A DNA stretch of 56,049 nucleotides from an uncultured Clostridia bacterium (lineage in GTDB: Bacteria; Bacillota; Clostridia; Saccharofermentanales; Saccharofermentanaceae), in NCBI GenBank assembly GCA_937876985.1, contig CALEFT010000014.1, positions 1 to 56,049 on the forward strand, in the 5' to 3' direction. Position 1 is the stretch's first letter; each line of letters starts with the position of its first letter. This document shows positions 16,126 to 24,985 of the stretch, piece after piece. Under the pieces are notes generated by a model. That model was given only the letters and a program-made list of their open reading frames with translations, was not told where the DNA came from and did not search any database. Made by a program: the position numbers and the translations under genes.

Positions 16126-16698
16126 TTAGAACATCTTGTTTACGAAGAGAACAGCCTTGTTAGCATCACCGTTGATTACTACAGAACCATCCTCGATTGC
16201 AGCGTAGATAGTCTTCTTGCCGTTAAGAATGTTAGCCATAGTCTCTGCGTCTGCGTCGATGTAGAAGCAAGCATCGTTGTACTCATATGGAGCAACCTCT
16301 GCCTTCTTCTCCTCTACCTTTACGTAGAGTGGAGCGCACTCGAGAGCACCCTTAAGTGTGATCTGTGTAGCTACGAAATCAGCAGAGAACTTAGCCTTCT
16401 TAGCCTTTGCTGCGATTGCATTGCAGATGGACTCCTGTGTAGCCTCTACCTTTGTTGCCTTAGCAGCAGCCTTCTTTGCTGGAGCCTTCTTAGCAGCTGT
16501 CTTTGTAGCGCATGCCTTCTTAGCACATGTCTTCTTTGCTTCTGTCTTCTTAGCCTCAGCCTTTGGAGCCTCAACCTTTGTCTCTGTCTTAGCAGCAGCC
16601 ACAGCCTCTGCCTTTACTTCTGTCTTAGCCTCTGTCTTTGGAGCGCATGCCTTCTTAGCACATGTCTTCTTCTCAGAAGCAGCCTTTGTTGTTGCCAT
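16126..16698 (-). CDS. Lys/Ala/Cys-rich histone H1-like protein
   Basis: A 190-residue protein with two parts. Residues 1-85 are almost only Lys, Ala, Thr, Glu and Pro with repeated CAKKACA motifs, similar to histone H1-like tails. Residues 90-190 are a compact domain (SICNAIAAKAKKAKFSADF, APYEYNDACFYIDADAETMANIL, IYAAIEDGSVVINGDANKAVLF) that resembles DUF6465-type proteins of Lachnospiraceae as far as I recall. A nucleoid or nucleic-acid-binding role is plausible from the tail but unproven. AGGAGG sits 12 nt before the ATG, and it has its own terminator. The four tail cysteines are unusual for a histone-like tail. Confidence 0.72.
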   Translation of the reverse strand: MATTKAASEKKTCAKKACAPKTEAKTEVKAEAVAAAKTETKVEAPKAEAKKTEAKKTCAKKACATKTAAKKAPAKKAAAKATKVEATQESICNAIAAKAKKAKFSADFVATQITLKGALECAPLYVKVEEKKAEVAPYEYNDACFYIDADAETMANILNGKKTIYAAIEDGSVVINGDANKAVLFVNKMF

Positions 16699-16929
16699 AG
16701 TAGTATTCCTCCTATATCCTTAAGGGACCTTGCCCTTCTCGAAAAGCAAACCTCTTGCCTTCCGCTTTTTCCGTTCATTATTATAAAATAATCATTAGAT
16801 ATATTCTATTTTTCTAAATTATGCAAAAACATAGTTTTACCGACTGTATTTTGCCATTTTTGCAACAAAAATTACAAAAACCGTCCCAAAACACCCTAAT
16901 CAGCCATTGTCACAACGTTCGACTACAAA

Positions 16930-16962
16930 CAAAAACGCACGAGTTTTTGTCGTCTCGTGCGT
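16930..16962 (-). terminator. Terminator of the UDP-glucose dehydrogenase gene
   Basis: On the minus strand ACGCACGAG pairs exactly with CTCGTGCGT (arms 16935-16943 and 16954-16962), followed by TTTTTG. It lies 29 nt past the stop at 16991. Confidence 0.88.
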
Positions 16963-16990
16963 CTTCAAAATTCTTCTTATAAATTCAATA

Positions 16991-18214
16991 TTAGTCTCTA
17001 GCGTACAAATCTCTTGTGAAAACCTTGTCCTCAACATCTGTTAGTTTTGTACTTTTGCGATTTACTACAATTATGTCAGAAATCTTCTTGAATTCATCTA
17101 GATCCTTAATAACCTCTGTTCCATAGAAATCATCTTCTGGATATGCTGGCTCATAAAGAACTGTTCTTACACCCTTAGCCTTAATTCGCTTCATGATGCC
17201 CTGAATCGAACTTGCGCGGAAATTATCTGAACCCATCTTCATTGTTAGTCTGTAGAAGCCAATTACACAATCCTTCTTACCCTTAACACCATGCTCTGTT
17301 ACCTCTAGACCTGCTGTCTTCAAAATCTGTTCTGCAATATAATCCTTACGTGTGGAATTTGACTCAACGATAGCAGAAATCAAATTCTCTGGTACATCCT
17401 TATAGTTTGCCTTAAGCTGCTTTGTATCCTTAGGCAAACAATATCCGCCATAGCCAAAGGATGGATTGTTATAGTGGTCTCCAATTCTTGGGTCTAGGCA
17501 CACACCCTTAATTACCGATGCTGTATCAAGTTCCCTTTCCTCGCAGAACGTGTCGAGCTCGTTAAAGTAACTAATTCGCAGTGCCAAATATGTGTTAGCA
17601 AAAAGCTTAACAGACTCAGCCTCGAATGTATCCATGATAAGCACTTCTACATCTTCCTTAATTGCAGCTTCCTTAAGAAGATTTGCAAAAGTCTTCGCAT
17701 TCTCGTGTCTAATATCATTTCCACGAAGACCGGATGCAATAATTCTACTTGGATAAAGATTATCGTACAAAGCCTTGCCTTCTCTTAGGAACTCTGGACT
17801 AAACAAGATTCTGTCTGTGTTAAATTTCTTATTTACTTCACGAGTATATCCTACTGGAATTGTCGACTTAATAACTAGTAGTGAAGTATCACTATACTTA
17901 AGTGCAAGCTCTATTACGTTCTCAACTGCACTAGTATCGAAGCTATTTGCTTCTGTATCATAATTTGTAGGAGCTGCAATTACTACAAACTCAGCGTCCT
18001 TATATGCCTCTTCTGGATCAAGAGTTGCCTTAAGATTTAGTTTCTTATTAGCTAGGAAATCAATTATCTCTGCATCGTCAATAGGAGAAATCTTATTGTT
18101 TACTTTATTAACTCTATCCTCGCTAATATCAATTGCAGTAACTTCATTCTTCTGTGCAAGAAGAACTGCGATTGATAGTCCAACATATCCTAAGCCTGCT
18201 ACTGTTATCTTCAT
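16991..18214 (-). CDS. ugd: UDP-glucose 6-dehydrogenase
   Basis: A 407-residue NAD-dependent dehydrogenase oxidising UDP-glucose to UDP-glucuronate for surface polysaccharide. The start MKITVAGLGYVGLSIAVL is chosen because GGGAGG lies just upstream and the GxGxxG motif then sits at the N-terminus. KSTIPVG (near 110), a FSPEFLREGKA block (near 140), and the catalytic Cys in GYGGYCLPKDT near 255 match UDP-glucose/GDP-mannose dehydrogenases. It stands alone with its own terminator; no capsule cluster is adjacent. Confidence 0.93.
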   Translation of the reverse strand: MKITVAGLGYVGLSIAVLLAQKNEVTAIDISEDRVNKVNNKISPIDDAEIIDFLANKKLNLKATLDPEEAYKDAEFVVIAAPTNYDTEANSFDTSAVENVIELALKYSDTSLLVIKSTIPVGYTREVNKKFNTDRILFSPEFLREGKALYDNLYPSRIIASGLRGNDIRHENAKTFANLLKEAAIKEDVEVLIMDTFEAESVKLFANTYLALRISYFNELDTFCEERELDTASVIKGVCLDPRIGDHYNNPSFGYGGYCLPKDTKQLKANYKDVPENLISAIVESNSTRKDYIAEQILKTAGLEVTEHGVKGKKDCVIGFYRLTMKMGSDNFRASSIQGIMKRIKAKGVRTVLYEPAYPEDDFYGTEVIKDLDEFKKISDIIVVNRKSTKLTDVEDKVFTRDLYARD

Positions 18215-18292
18215 ATGTTCCTCCCTTGGCAAGAAACTTACCAATTTGTCTAGTTGTTGTCACTTGTTATTATGGCACTTAAATAAAATATT

Positions 18293-19909
18293 TCAATTGT
18301 TTTCTTCTTGACTAGCCTTCCAATCAAGATAATCGTCATAAGACATTCTCTTATCGATAATTCCATCTGGAGTAATCTCAATTATTCTATTTGCTACTGT
18401 ATTTACTAATTCTCTATCGTGTGAAGTAAACAGAATCACTCCAGGGAACTTCTTGATTCCTTCATTAAGCGAAGTAATCGCCTCCAAATCTAGGTGATTT
18501 GTTGGGTCATCGAGAATAATAATATTAGAATTCTTAAGCATCATTCTCGATAGCATTAGTCTTACTTTCTCACCACCAGATAAAACCTTCGCAATCTTCT
18601 GCGACTCTTCTCCAGAGAAAAGCATTCTTCCTAAGAAGCCTCTAATATATGTCTCTGTCTGATCCTTCGAGAACTGTCTAAGCCAGTCTGCAAGAGATAA
18701 TTCACAACCATCAAAATACTTCGAATTATCCTTTGGTAAATATGACCTCGTAGTAGTAATTCCCCACTTAATATTTCCTTCGTATTCATTCTCCATCGTT
18801 GCTTCTTCACCAGCAAGAATATCCAGAAGTTGTGTAACAGCAACCTCATCCTTACCAACAATTGCAATTCTATCATCTCTATTAACTGTAAAAGAAATAT
18901 TGTTTAGCGTCTGTCTTCCGCTAGACTTCGCACTTAAGTTGTTTACGAATAAAACATCATTTCCAATTTCTCTATCCTGCTGGAAATTAATGAACGGATA
19001 CCTTCTTGAAGACTGTAGTACCTCTGGCAAAACCATATTATCAAGAAGCTTCTTACGGCTCGTCGCTTGTCTTGACTTAGATGCATTTGCAGAGAACCTA
19101 GCAATAAAGTCTTGTAACTCCTTGCGTCTAGCCTCTATCTTCTTCGTCTGATCCTTAAGCTGCCTTAAGGATAGCTGTGTGTACTCGTACCAGAAATCGT
19201 AATTACCCTGGAACAATGTCACCTTCTTAAAATCAATATCTACAATATGTGTACAAACCTTATTAAGGAAGTGTCTATCGTGAGATACTACAAGCACGCA
19301 GTTCTCAAAATCCATCAAATATTCCTCAAGCCATCTACAGCTATTCAAATCCAAGTGGTTTGTAGGCTCATCTAGAAGTAAAACATCTGGATTTCCAAAC
19401 AAAGCCTGCGCTAGCAAAACCTTCACCTTCTGACCACCCGTCAAGTCCTTCATTGGTCTTTCGTAAAGCTCGTCCTTAAGTCCTAATCCGCGAAGCAAAA
19501 TCTCTGCATTGCTCTCAGCAGACCAACCATCCAACTCAGCAAACTCACCCTCGAGTTCACCTAATAGGATTCCGTCCTCATCGCTGAAATCCGCCTTCGA
19601 ATAGAGTCTTTCCTTCTCCTTCATGATCTCATGAAGTCTCTTGTGACCCATGATTACTGTCTCCATCACAGTGTACTCGTCATACTTAAAGTGGTCCTGC
19701 TCGAGCACCGCCATTCTTTCTGTCTTCGGCATCGTAACAAAACCCTTCTGCGGCTCAATTACGCCAGACAAAATCTTCAAGAATGTCGACTTTCCTGCAC
19801 CATTCGCACCGATAATTCCATAGCAATTACCCTTACTAAACTGCACATTTACGCCCTCGAAAAGCGTTCTTCCACCAAACATCAATGTCACATTTTGTAC
19901 GTCTAACAT
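18293..19909 (-). CDS. ABC-F ATPase, YkpA/YbiT type
   Basis: A 538-residue soluble protein with two ABC domains joined by a charged linker and no membrane segments, the ABC-F layout. Walker A sites are GANGAGKS (N-half) and a less typical GKDEVAVT (C-half). Signature motifs are LTGGQKVKV and LSGGEKVRL, with LLLDEPTNHLD and IILDDPTNHLD as Walker B plus D-loop. The first half (MLDVQNVTLMFGGRTLFE) resembles B. subtilis YkpA. Such proteins act on ribosomes as translation factors. The C-half Walker A lacks the normal GKS/T, so that site may not hydrolyse ATP normally. Single gene. Confidence 0.88.
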   Translation of the reverse strand: MLDVQNVTLMFGGRTLFEGVNVQFSKGNCYGIIGANGAGKSTFLKILSGVIEPQKGFVTMPKTERMAVLEQDHFKYDEYTVMETVIMGHKRLHEIMKEKERLYSKADFSDEDGILLGELEGEFAELDGWSAESNAEILLRGLGLKDELYERPMKDLTGGQKVKVLLAQALFGNPDVLLLDEPTNHLDLNSCRWLEEYLMDFENCVLVVSHDRHFLNKVCTHIVDIDFKKVTLFQGNYDFWYEYTQLSLRQLKDQTKKIEARRKELQDFIARFSANASKSRQATSRKKLLDNMVLPEVLQSSRRYPFINFQQDREIGNDVLFVNNLSAKSSGRQTLNNISFTVNRDDRIAIVGKDEVAVTQLLDILAGEEATMENEYEGNIKWGITTTRSYLPKDNSKYFDGCELSLADWLRQFSKDQTETYIRGFLGRMLFSGEESQKIAKVLSGGEKVRLMLSRMMLKNSNIIILDDPTNHLDLEAITSLNEGIKKFPGVILFTSHDRELVNTVANRIIEITPDGIIDKRMSYDDYLDWKASQEENN

Positions 19910-20028
19910 ATTCCCTATCTCTTTCTTATTATTCTCTATTCGATTATCTCATATCGATATCTCAATATCTTACCAAGTTATCCATAAGCCAAGCCATTAT
20001 ATCAGCGACTAGCAGCATTTGCTATTCG

Positions 20029-20805
20029 TCACATTAGCTTAGTTTCTAGCCACAAAATCACATCTGTTGGTAACAATTTACTTGCTACGTGCAAACACTT
20101 CTGCATAAATCCATAGACAAACAATTTCTTACCACGCATTGCCGCCTTAAGTGCTGCTTTCGCCAAGTCCTCCGCCTTTACCGCGCATATACCTCTAATC
20201 CCACCAAACTTCGTTTCCTTGCCGTCGGTTGACTTCTCCAAAAACTCCGAATTAACTGGCCCCGGACAAACTGCGGTCACGGTGATGCCTTCCTTCTTAA
20301 GCTCATAACCAAGCCCTCTCGAAAAGCTTATAACATACGACTTACTAGCCGCATAGATAGCAAAGCCTGGCTGTGGCAAGAAGCCTGCACTTGATGCGAT
20401 ATTTATTATTCTTGCTTTTCGAGCGGGAGTACGTTCCTTAAGGAAAGGAATACAGATTCTTGTCATTGATGAGAGTGCTGTGCAATTAAGTTCAATCGTT
20501 TCTTCTATCTGTGCGCGTGTTTGTTCCGATACTTCTGCTCGCTTTCCCATACCTGCGCAGTTGATTAGAAGTCCAATTTCTGGTTTGTCGGCTGTTAGCT
20601 TTTGCTCGAATTGAGTGATGCTGTTTCTGTCGAGTAGGTCAATTTTTATTGGCACGATTTTGCTGCCGAGCTCGTCTCTAAGGGAACTAAGGCGCTCTAC
20701 TCTTCTAGCAAGAACCCAAATTTCGTCATAATCTAATTTGGCGACTTCCCTAACGAAAGCCTCTCCGATTCCAGATGACGCACCTGTGATTATCGCAATG
20801 TTCAT
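20029..20805 (-). CDS. SDR family NAD(P)-dependent oxidoreductase
   Basis: A 258-residue short-chain dehydrogenase/reductase. TGASSGIGEAF (residues 7-17) is the nucleotide-binding loop, NCAGMG the central strand motif, and IASSAG followed by YAASKSY the catalytic Ser/Tyr/Lys. ARRVERL at 34-40 favours NADP(H). CPGPVNSEF follows the active site as usual. The C-terminus is basic and hydrophobic (LPTDVILWLETKLM), seen in SDRs of unknown substrate near lipid metabolism. Single gene; substrate unknown. Confidence 0.9.
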   Translation of the reverse strand: MNIAIITGASSGIGEAFVREVAKLDYDEIWVLARRVERLSSLRDELGSKIVPIKIDLLDRNSITQFEQKLTADKPEIGLLINCAGMGKRAEVSEQTRAQIEETIELNCTALSSMTRICIPFLKERTPARKARIINIASSAGFLPQPGFAIYAASKSYVISFSRGLGYELKKEGITVTAVCPGPVNSEFLEKSTDGKETKFGGIRGICAVKAEDLAKAALKAAMRGKKLFVYGFMQKCLHVASKLLPTDVILWLETKLM

Positions 20806-20865
20806 ATGACACCTCCGAACTTCACTTCTCCTATATTAGCATACTTAGCTTGGCTTTTGATAACA

Positions 20866-20895
20866 TAAAAATCGACCCTTGTTCGGGGCCGATTT
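20866..20895 (-). terminator. Terminator after the PT-linker membrane protein gene
   Basis: On the minus strand AAATCGGCCCC and AAGGGTCGATTT pair over a GAAC-type loop, followed by TTTTT. It lies about 32 nt past the stop at 20927. Confidence 0.82.
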
Positions 20896-20926
20896 GTAAT
20901 CATCTGTTATGTCGTTTTGTTCGTAA

Positions 20927-22621
20927 TTAGTCCTTCTTCTTGATAGGAACTGGGCGACCAGCTACATATCGAATGTTTTCGTCGTCATCGGAGAAGTGAC
21001 TAGACTTCTTTTCTTCTGTTTGGCTTGCTGCCGCTGTTCCAGCCATAGCAGCTCCCATATTGCGAATCTTGCCCATCAAGCCATTGAATGAATTCTTAGC
21101 TTCTTCTACTGGAGAACTTGCTCTCTTTGCAGCAGCTGCAGCCGCTGGATCCTCAGCTGCCAAAGCTTCTGCTCCTTCTAGGTGCTCCATAGCATAAAGT
21201 TCCTTCATTGCTGCTGCCTGATTGAAAACTTTTGCCTCTGTCTTCTTTGGCTGCTCATGAGTAATCTTCTTATCTGCTGCCCCTGTTACTGCAGCTGCAC
21301 CTGCCGCTGCTACAGCCGCATTAGCACCTCTAACTGGTCTTTTCACTGGTGGCTTTGGAGTAGCTGTCTTTGCTTGTGCACTTGCAGTTGCTGTTTTTGC
21401 TGCCGCATTACTTGCAGAGCTACTTGCAGCCATCTTAGTTGCAGTAGTTGCAGCCTCTCTAGCACCTGGTGTATTAGAGAATACTGGACGAATTGGTGCT
21501 GTGTTAGACTTCTGCAAATATCCATTTACAACCTTTGGCTCGTCGGCTACTGCTGCGGCACTGCTTGCACTAGTAGCTGCCTCACCAGCAAACTTAGCCT
21601 TAATAGCATCAATTGGAATGAATTCCTTAAGAAGGTCTTCATTCTCAGTACCGTTATTCTTCAAATATACGATTCGAGCAACAGCTGCAATAAAGAGCAA
21701 TACCAAGATAATCATTGGCAAATGATTATTTCCATCAACATCTTGTGTTCTTGCTGTCTTGATATATCCTGCAGCAGCCGCTCTTGTAGGTGTTGGTGTA
21801 GGAGTTCCTTCACCATCTCCACTAGAAGCTCCGTTATTAGAATCACCCTCGTCTCCAACTACAACTGGAGCTGGTAAAACATCTTCTTCAGATGCTTGTG
21901 TCTCATCAATTACTTCTTCTGTAGCTACTGTTGTCTCCTGTGACTCTGTTTCTTCTACTGGCGAAGTAGTCTCCACTGTAGTTTCTTCTGGCTCAACCGG
22001 TACCGGTGTAGCAGTTGCTGCTACTGGTGCGCTTGTTGGTGCGCTAGTTGGAACAGGCGTAGCCGTTGCTACTGGTGCATTTGTTGGCACTGGTGTAGCA
22101 GTTGCAGCTGGTCTAGTTGTTGGAGTTGCTGTAGGAACAGGTGTAGCCGTTGGCCTTGGTGTTGGTGTAGCTGTTGGTCTTGGTGTTGGTGTGTTCGTTG
22201 GCTTTGGTGTAGGTGTTGCCTGTCCGCCTGAAGTGGAGGAGATGTAAACACTAACAACGTCATTAATATCTGTACCAGAAATATTTGCTCCTACATTCCA
22301 ACCAAAATGATCACTATTAACAGTTACATATACTGTATTGCCACTATAAGAAATTCCGTCGTGGTTCCATCCATCATTAACACTTGTTACTGTACCATCA
22401 AGCTGAATAGCCACAACAACAGAATCATAGCCATCCGCACTAACTTGGAAACCTACTGTTGCTCCATGACCGTATGTTGTCTCCTGAGATACTGATACAG
22501 AAGCTGCTGCATTAACCTGAGAACCAAATCCTATACTATTAGGAAGTGTAAAAAATAAGCATAATAGCAGTGCAAGTACAGTTGCGATAACACGTGAATT
22601 CGTTCTAATATGATTGTTCAC
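20927..22621 (-). CDS. Surface protein: carbohydrate-binding-like module, PT-rich linker, membrane anchor, Ala-rich cytoplasmic tail
   Basis: A 564-residue protein. I chose the GTG at 22621 because GGGGGTG lies 6 nt upstream, giving a signal peptide ending VNAAA near residue 40. The module at about 45-130 (GYDSVVVAIQLDGTV, GWNHDGISYSGNTVYV) resembles the N-terminal module of the neighbouring GH5 protein. A long TPTPKPT-type linker and an acidic T/E segment lead to one membrane helix near residues 300-320 (MIILVLLFIAAVARIVYL). The last 230 residues are Ala/Lys-rich and likely cytoplasmic. No catalytic domain. Probably a wall-spanning adhesin or anchor working with the GH5 enzyme. A minus-strand TATAAT lies at 22663-22668. 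Confidence 0.75.
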   Translation of the reverse strand: MNNHIRTNSRVIATVLALLLCLFFTLPNSIGFGSQVNAAASVSVSQETTYGHGATVGFQVSADGYDSVVVAIQLDGTVTSVNDGWNHDGISYSGNTVYVTVNSDHFGWNVGANISGTDINDVVSVYISSTSGGQATPTPKPTNTPTPRPTATPTPRPTATPVPTATPTTRPAATATPVPTNAPVATATPVPTSAPTSAPVAATATPVPVEPEETTVETTSPVEETESQETTVATEEVIDETQASEEDVLPAPVVVGDEGDSNNGASSGDGEGTPTPTPTRAAAAGYIKTARTQDVDGNNHLPMIILVLLFIAAVARIVYLKNNGTENEDLLKEFIPIDAIKAKFAGEAATSASSAAAVADEPKVVNGYLQKSNTAPIRPVFSNTPGAREAATTATKMAASSSASNAAAKTATASAQAKTATPKPPVKRPVRGANAAVAAAGAAAVTGAADKKITHEQPKKTEAKVFNQAAAMKELYAMEHLEGAEALAAEDPAAAAAAKRASSPVEEAKNSFNGLMGKIRNMGAAMAGTAAASQTEEKKSSHFSDDDENIRYVAGRPVPIKKKD

Positions 22622-22716
22622 GACAAACACCCCCACAGTATTTTTGTTCACATAATAAGTTGATTATACTCCGCTTTTTGACATTTTTCCACAGAATTAG
22701 ATATTTTAACGCACAA

Positions 22717-24741
22717 TTAGTCGTCCTTTCCGCGGCCTAAATTATATGCAACTGCACCAATAAGTATGAGAGCTGCGACACTTACAACGGAAATTACTAT
22801 TATCTTGATGATTTTCGAGATAGAAGACTTAGTGTTCTTGTCAGAAGCTTCTGTCTTGTCGTTTTCTTCACTTGGTGCATTACTTGATGCTTCGCTTTCT
22901 TCTTGTGCTTCAGCCTCAGCCTCAATTGTTGTCTCAGAAGTTGGCTCACTATCGTCACTAGTAGAAGCGTCTGGCTCTATTGGAGTTACTTCCATTCCTG
23001 AGAATTCTGACAAGCTAATGCCATTTGAGCCAAGAGGAATCGCGTGGTCTAAGCCAATGAAGCTTCCGTCTTCATCTGTCCAGAGAACCTCGCTAACGAA
23101 AGAATATTTTTCTTCATCCCAAGTAGTAAAGTCGTCGAGCACAAGTCCGCCTGTATCTCCTGAATTCGCGTTGAAGCACCAGAAAGTAAAATGCAAATTG
23201 TATTCACCAATAAGCTCGCGAAGATATGTCATCCAAGTTAGGTTGTCGCCACTCATGAAGCCGCCCCACTCGCCAATAAGGATAGGTGCGATGTCCTGAT
23301 CGTGAATAAAGAACCAGTAATCATACCAGTAGTCCTCCATCATAGACTCGTATGAGAAGCCTGAGTAGAACCATGGCTGCTGGTAGACAGCTGGACCGTA
23401 ATCGTGTGGAGAATAGACAATCTGTCTGTTTCTCTCCTCACTACCAAAATCGATTGGGAAATCTGCAACGCCCATAAGGTTTCCGCCCCACCATGCATTG
23501 TGGTAATCGGCAGGATTTGTAGAAGTGAAGTTGTTATTTTCGATATCGATTGGGTATATTTGGATGCCTTCGATTACAATAAGCGCATTCGGATTGTTAT
23601 CGAGTACAACGTTGCCTGCAAGTTCTGCCACATATCGCCAGTTGTTGTCGTCGCTCGAATCGTTCCAAATCGCGTGAGTCTCGTTTGCTGGGCCGTGTGG
23701 CTCGTTCTTTAAGTCGTAAGCAACAACTGTATCGTTGTCAGCATATCTATCCGAGATAAAATCGAGCGCAGCAAGGTAGTCGTCTGTACTAACTTGATCT
23801 GTATACCATAGTGGCGCGTTATGCCCAGAAGCATCTGTGTTTGCGCTATGGATGTCAATCATTACCTTAAGTCCAACATTCTCGCAAACCTGAATTGCAT
23901 AATCGAAAATCTCCAAGCTATTCATTCCAACTAGTTCGGCATTAGTCGCCTGATTGAAATTCGCGTTTGGATATTCGCCATTTGCCCACTGATTAAGAAG
24001 CTGAGCCGAGATAGGAATTCTCAAAAGATTAAACCCATGATCAGCAATCGCTTCCAAGGAACTTGCCATATTACATGACCAGCATCCATCAAAAATGTTC
24101 GTACCCGTGTTATACCCGAACCAGTTTACACCAGTAAGCCACACCTCAGTACCGTTCATATCAACAATTCTATTTCCATCAGTAGTAAGCCAGTCGTCAC
24201 CAGCAACGGCATCAGGATTTGGCTCCATCAAAACACCGCCCTGACCAGCTTGACCGCCATTATTGCCGCCGTTATTTCCACCATTGTTGCCGCCGTTATT
24301 TCCGCCGCCATTTGCATTACTTCCCTGATGAGTGCCGCTGCCGCTTATAGAAATAAGGCTTGCCGCAGTAATATTATTACCCTCAACTTGAATTCCAACA
24401 TTGCCATCAAAGCCCCAAGAATTTGGTCCAGAAGCTGAACATGTCGCAGTAACCTGATTACCAGACACCGTATAGGAATCAAAGCCCCAACCCGACGCAC
24501 TGTTGACTGTTCCATCAAACTCTACTACAACAGTAATTGTCTCGTAGCCTTGGCAGCCTGACAAGTTAAGAACTATCTGTCCTCCGGTTCCCCATGGATT
24601 CGTCGACTCGACCTGCGCGGAAGGATCCGCATAAACCTTATATCCACTTTCTGGCATCGCGAAAAGCACCACAAGTGTGAGCATCGCGAAGATTATTATC
24701 GTTCCAATTTTACTGATTTGCTTCTTGTTCATAGCGTTCAT
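22717..24741 (-). CDS. Membrane-anchored GH5 glycoside hydrolase (endoglucanase type)
   Basis: A 674-residue secreted enzyme. After the signal peptide (ending YADP near 40) comes a CBM-like module at about 50-135 with GWGFDSY and SWGFDGN, then a Gly/Asn-rich linker with four GGNN-type repeats. The GH5 domain spans about 175-560: LRIPISAQ, DIHSANTD, acid/base Glu in KNEPHG (about 347), HDYGP, and the nucleophile Glu in LIGEWGG (about 491). An acidic Ser/Thr linker and a C-terminal membrane helix (IIKIIVISVVSVAALILIG) tether it to the cell. Probably cleaves cellulose, beta-glucan or similar. Start ATG at 24741 with GGGGG upstream; the ATG at 24732 is the alternative. Confidence 0.9.
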   Translation of the reverse strand: MNAMNKKQISKIGTIIIFAMLTLVVLFAMPESGYKVYADPSAQVESTNPWGTGGQIVLNLSGCQGYETITVVVEFDGTVNSASGWGFDSYTVSGNQVTATCSASGPNSWGFDGNVGIQVEGNNITAASLISISGSGTHQGSNANGGGNNGGNNGGNNGGNNGGQAGQGGVLMEPNPDAVAGDDWLTTDGNRIVDMNGTEVWLTGVNWFGYNTGTNIFDGCWSCNMASSLEAIADHGFNLLRIPISAQLLNQWANGEYPNANFNQATNAELVGMNSLEIFDYAIQVCENVGLKVMIDIHSANTDASGHNAPLWYTDQVSTDDYLAALDFISDRYADNDTVVAYDLKNEPHGPANETHAIWNDSSDDNNWRYVAELAGNVVLDNNPNALIVIEGIQIYPIDIENNNFTSTNPADYHNAWWGGNLMGVADFPIDFGSEERNRQIVYSPHDYGPAVYQQPWFYSGFSYESMMEDYWYDYWFFIHDQDIAPILIGEWGGFMSGDNLTWMTYLRELIGEYNLHFTFWCFNANSGDTGGLVLDDFTTWDEEKYSFVSEVLWTDEDGSFIGLDHAIPLGSNGISLSEFSGMEVTPIEPDASTSDDSEPTSETTIEAEAEAQEESEASSNAPSEENDKTEASDKNTKSSISKIIKIIVISVVSVAALILIGAVAYNLGRGKDD

Positions 24742-24846
24742 AGTTGCCCCCAAACTATTCTTTTAAAAATGCTTCTTGTATTCTACACACTTTATTTGAT
24801 TTTGACATTACTTTTTTGAAAGGAATACAAAAACATGTCAAGCCAA

Positions 24847-24892
24847 GAAAAAGGGCGCCTACTTTTGAGTTCTTATCAAAAAGCATCGCCCT
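24847..24892 (-). terminator. Terminator of the phenylacetate-CoA ligase gene
   Basis: On the minus strand AGGGCG pairs with CGCCCT and, further in, CTTTTTGA pairs with TCAAAAG, followed by TTTTT. It lies about 95 nt past the stop at 24986. Confidence 0.82.
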
Positions 24893-24985
24893 ATAAAATT
24901 TCTTAATTTATATTTTGCCTATCCGCCGTGCTCTTTGTGAGCGTTTGCTTTTCGAGCGAGGCAGATTAGAAGTGTAGAAGTAGTT

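Noticed and set aside
15973..16791. A 272-codon plus-strand open frame, Cys/Leu/Ser-rich
   Set aside because: It is the reverse strand of the Lys/Ala-rich histone-like gene; its composition (Ser-Leu-Cys repeats) is that of a shadow frame.
21182..22247. Long plus-strand open frames opposite the PT-linker protein gene
   Set aside because: Low-complexity composition (Cys/Ser/Trp or Gly/Val repeats) arises from the repetitive linker of the true minus-strand gene; there is no good start site.
24250..24310. Possible tandem repeat array, CRISPR-like, in the GH5 gene
   Set aside because: It is the Gly/Asn-rich linker coded by GGNN-type codon repeats, with no spacers. I see no CRISPR array anywhere in the window.
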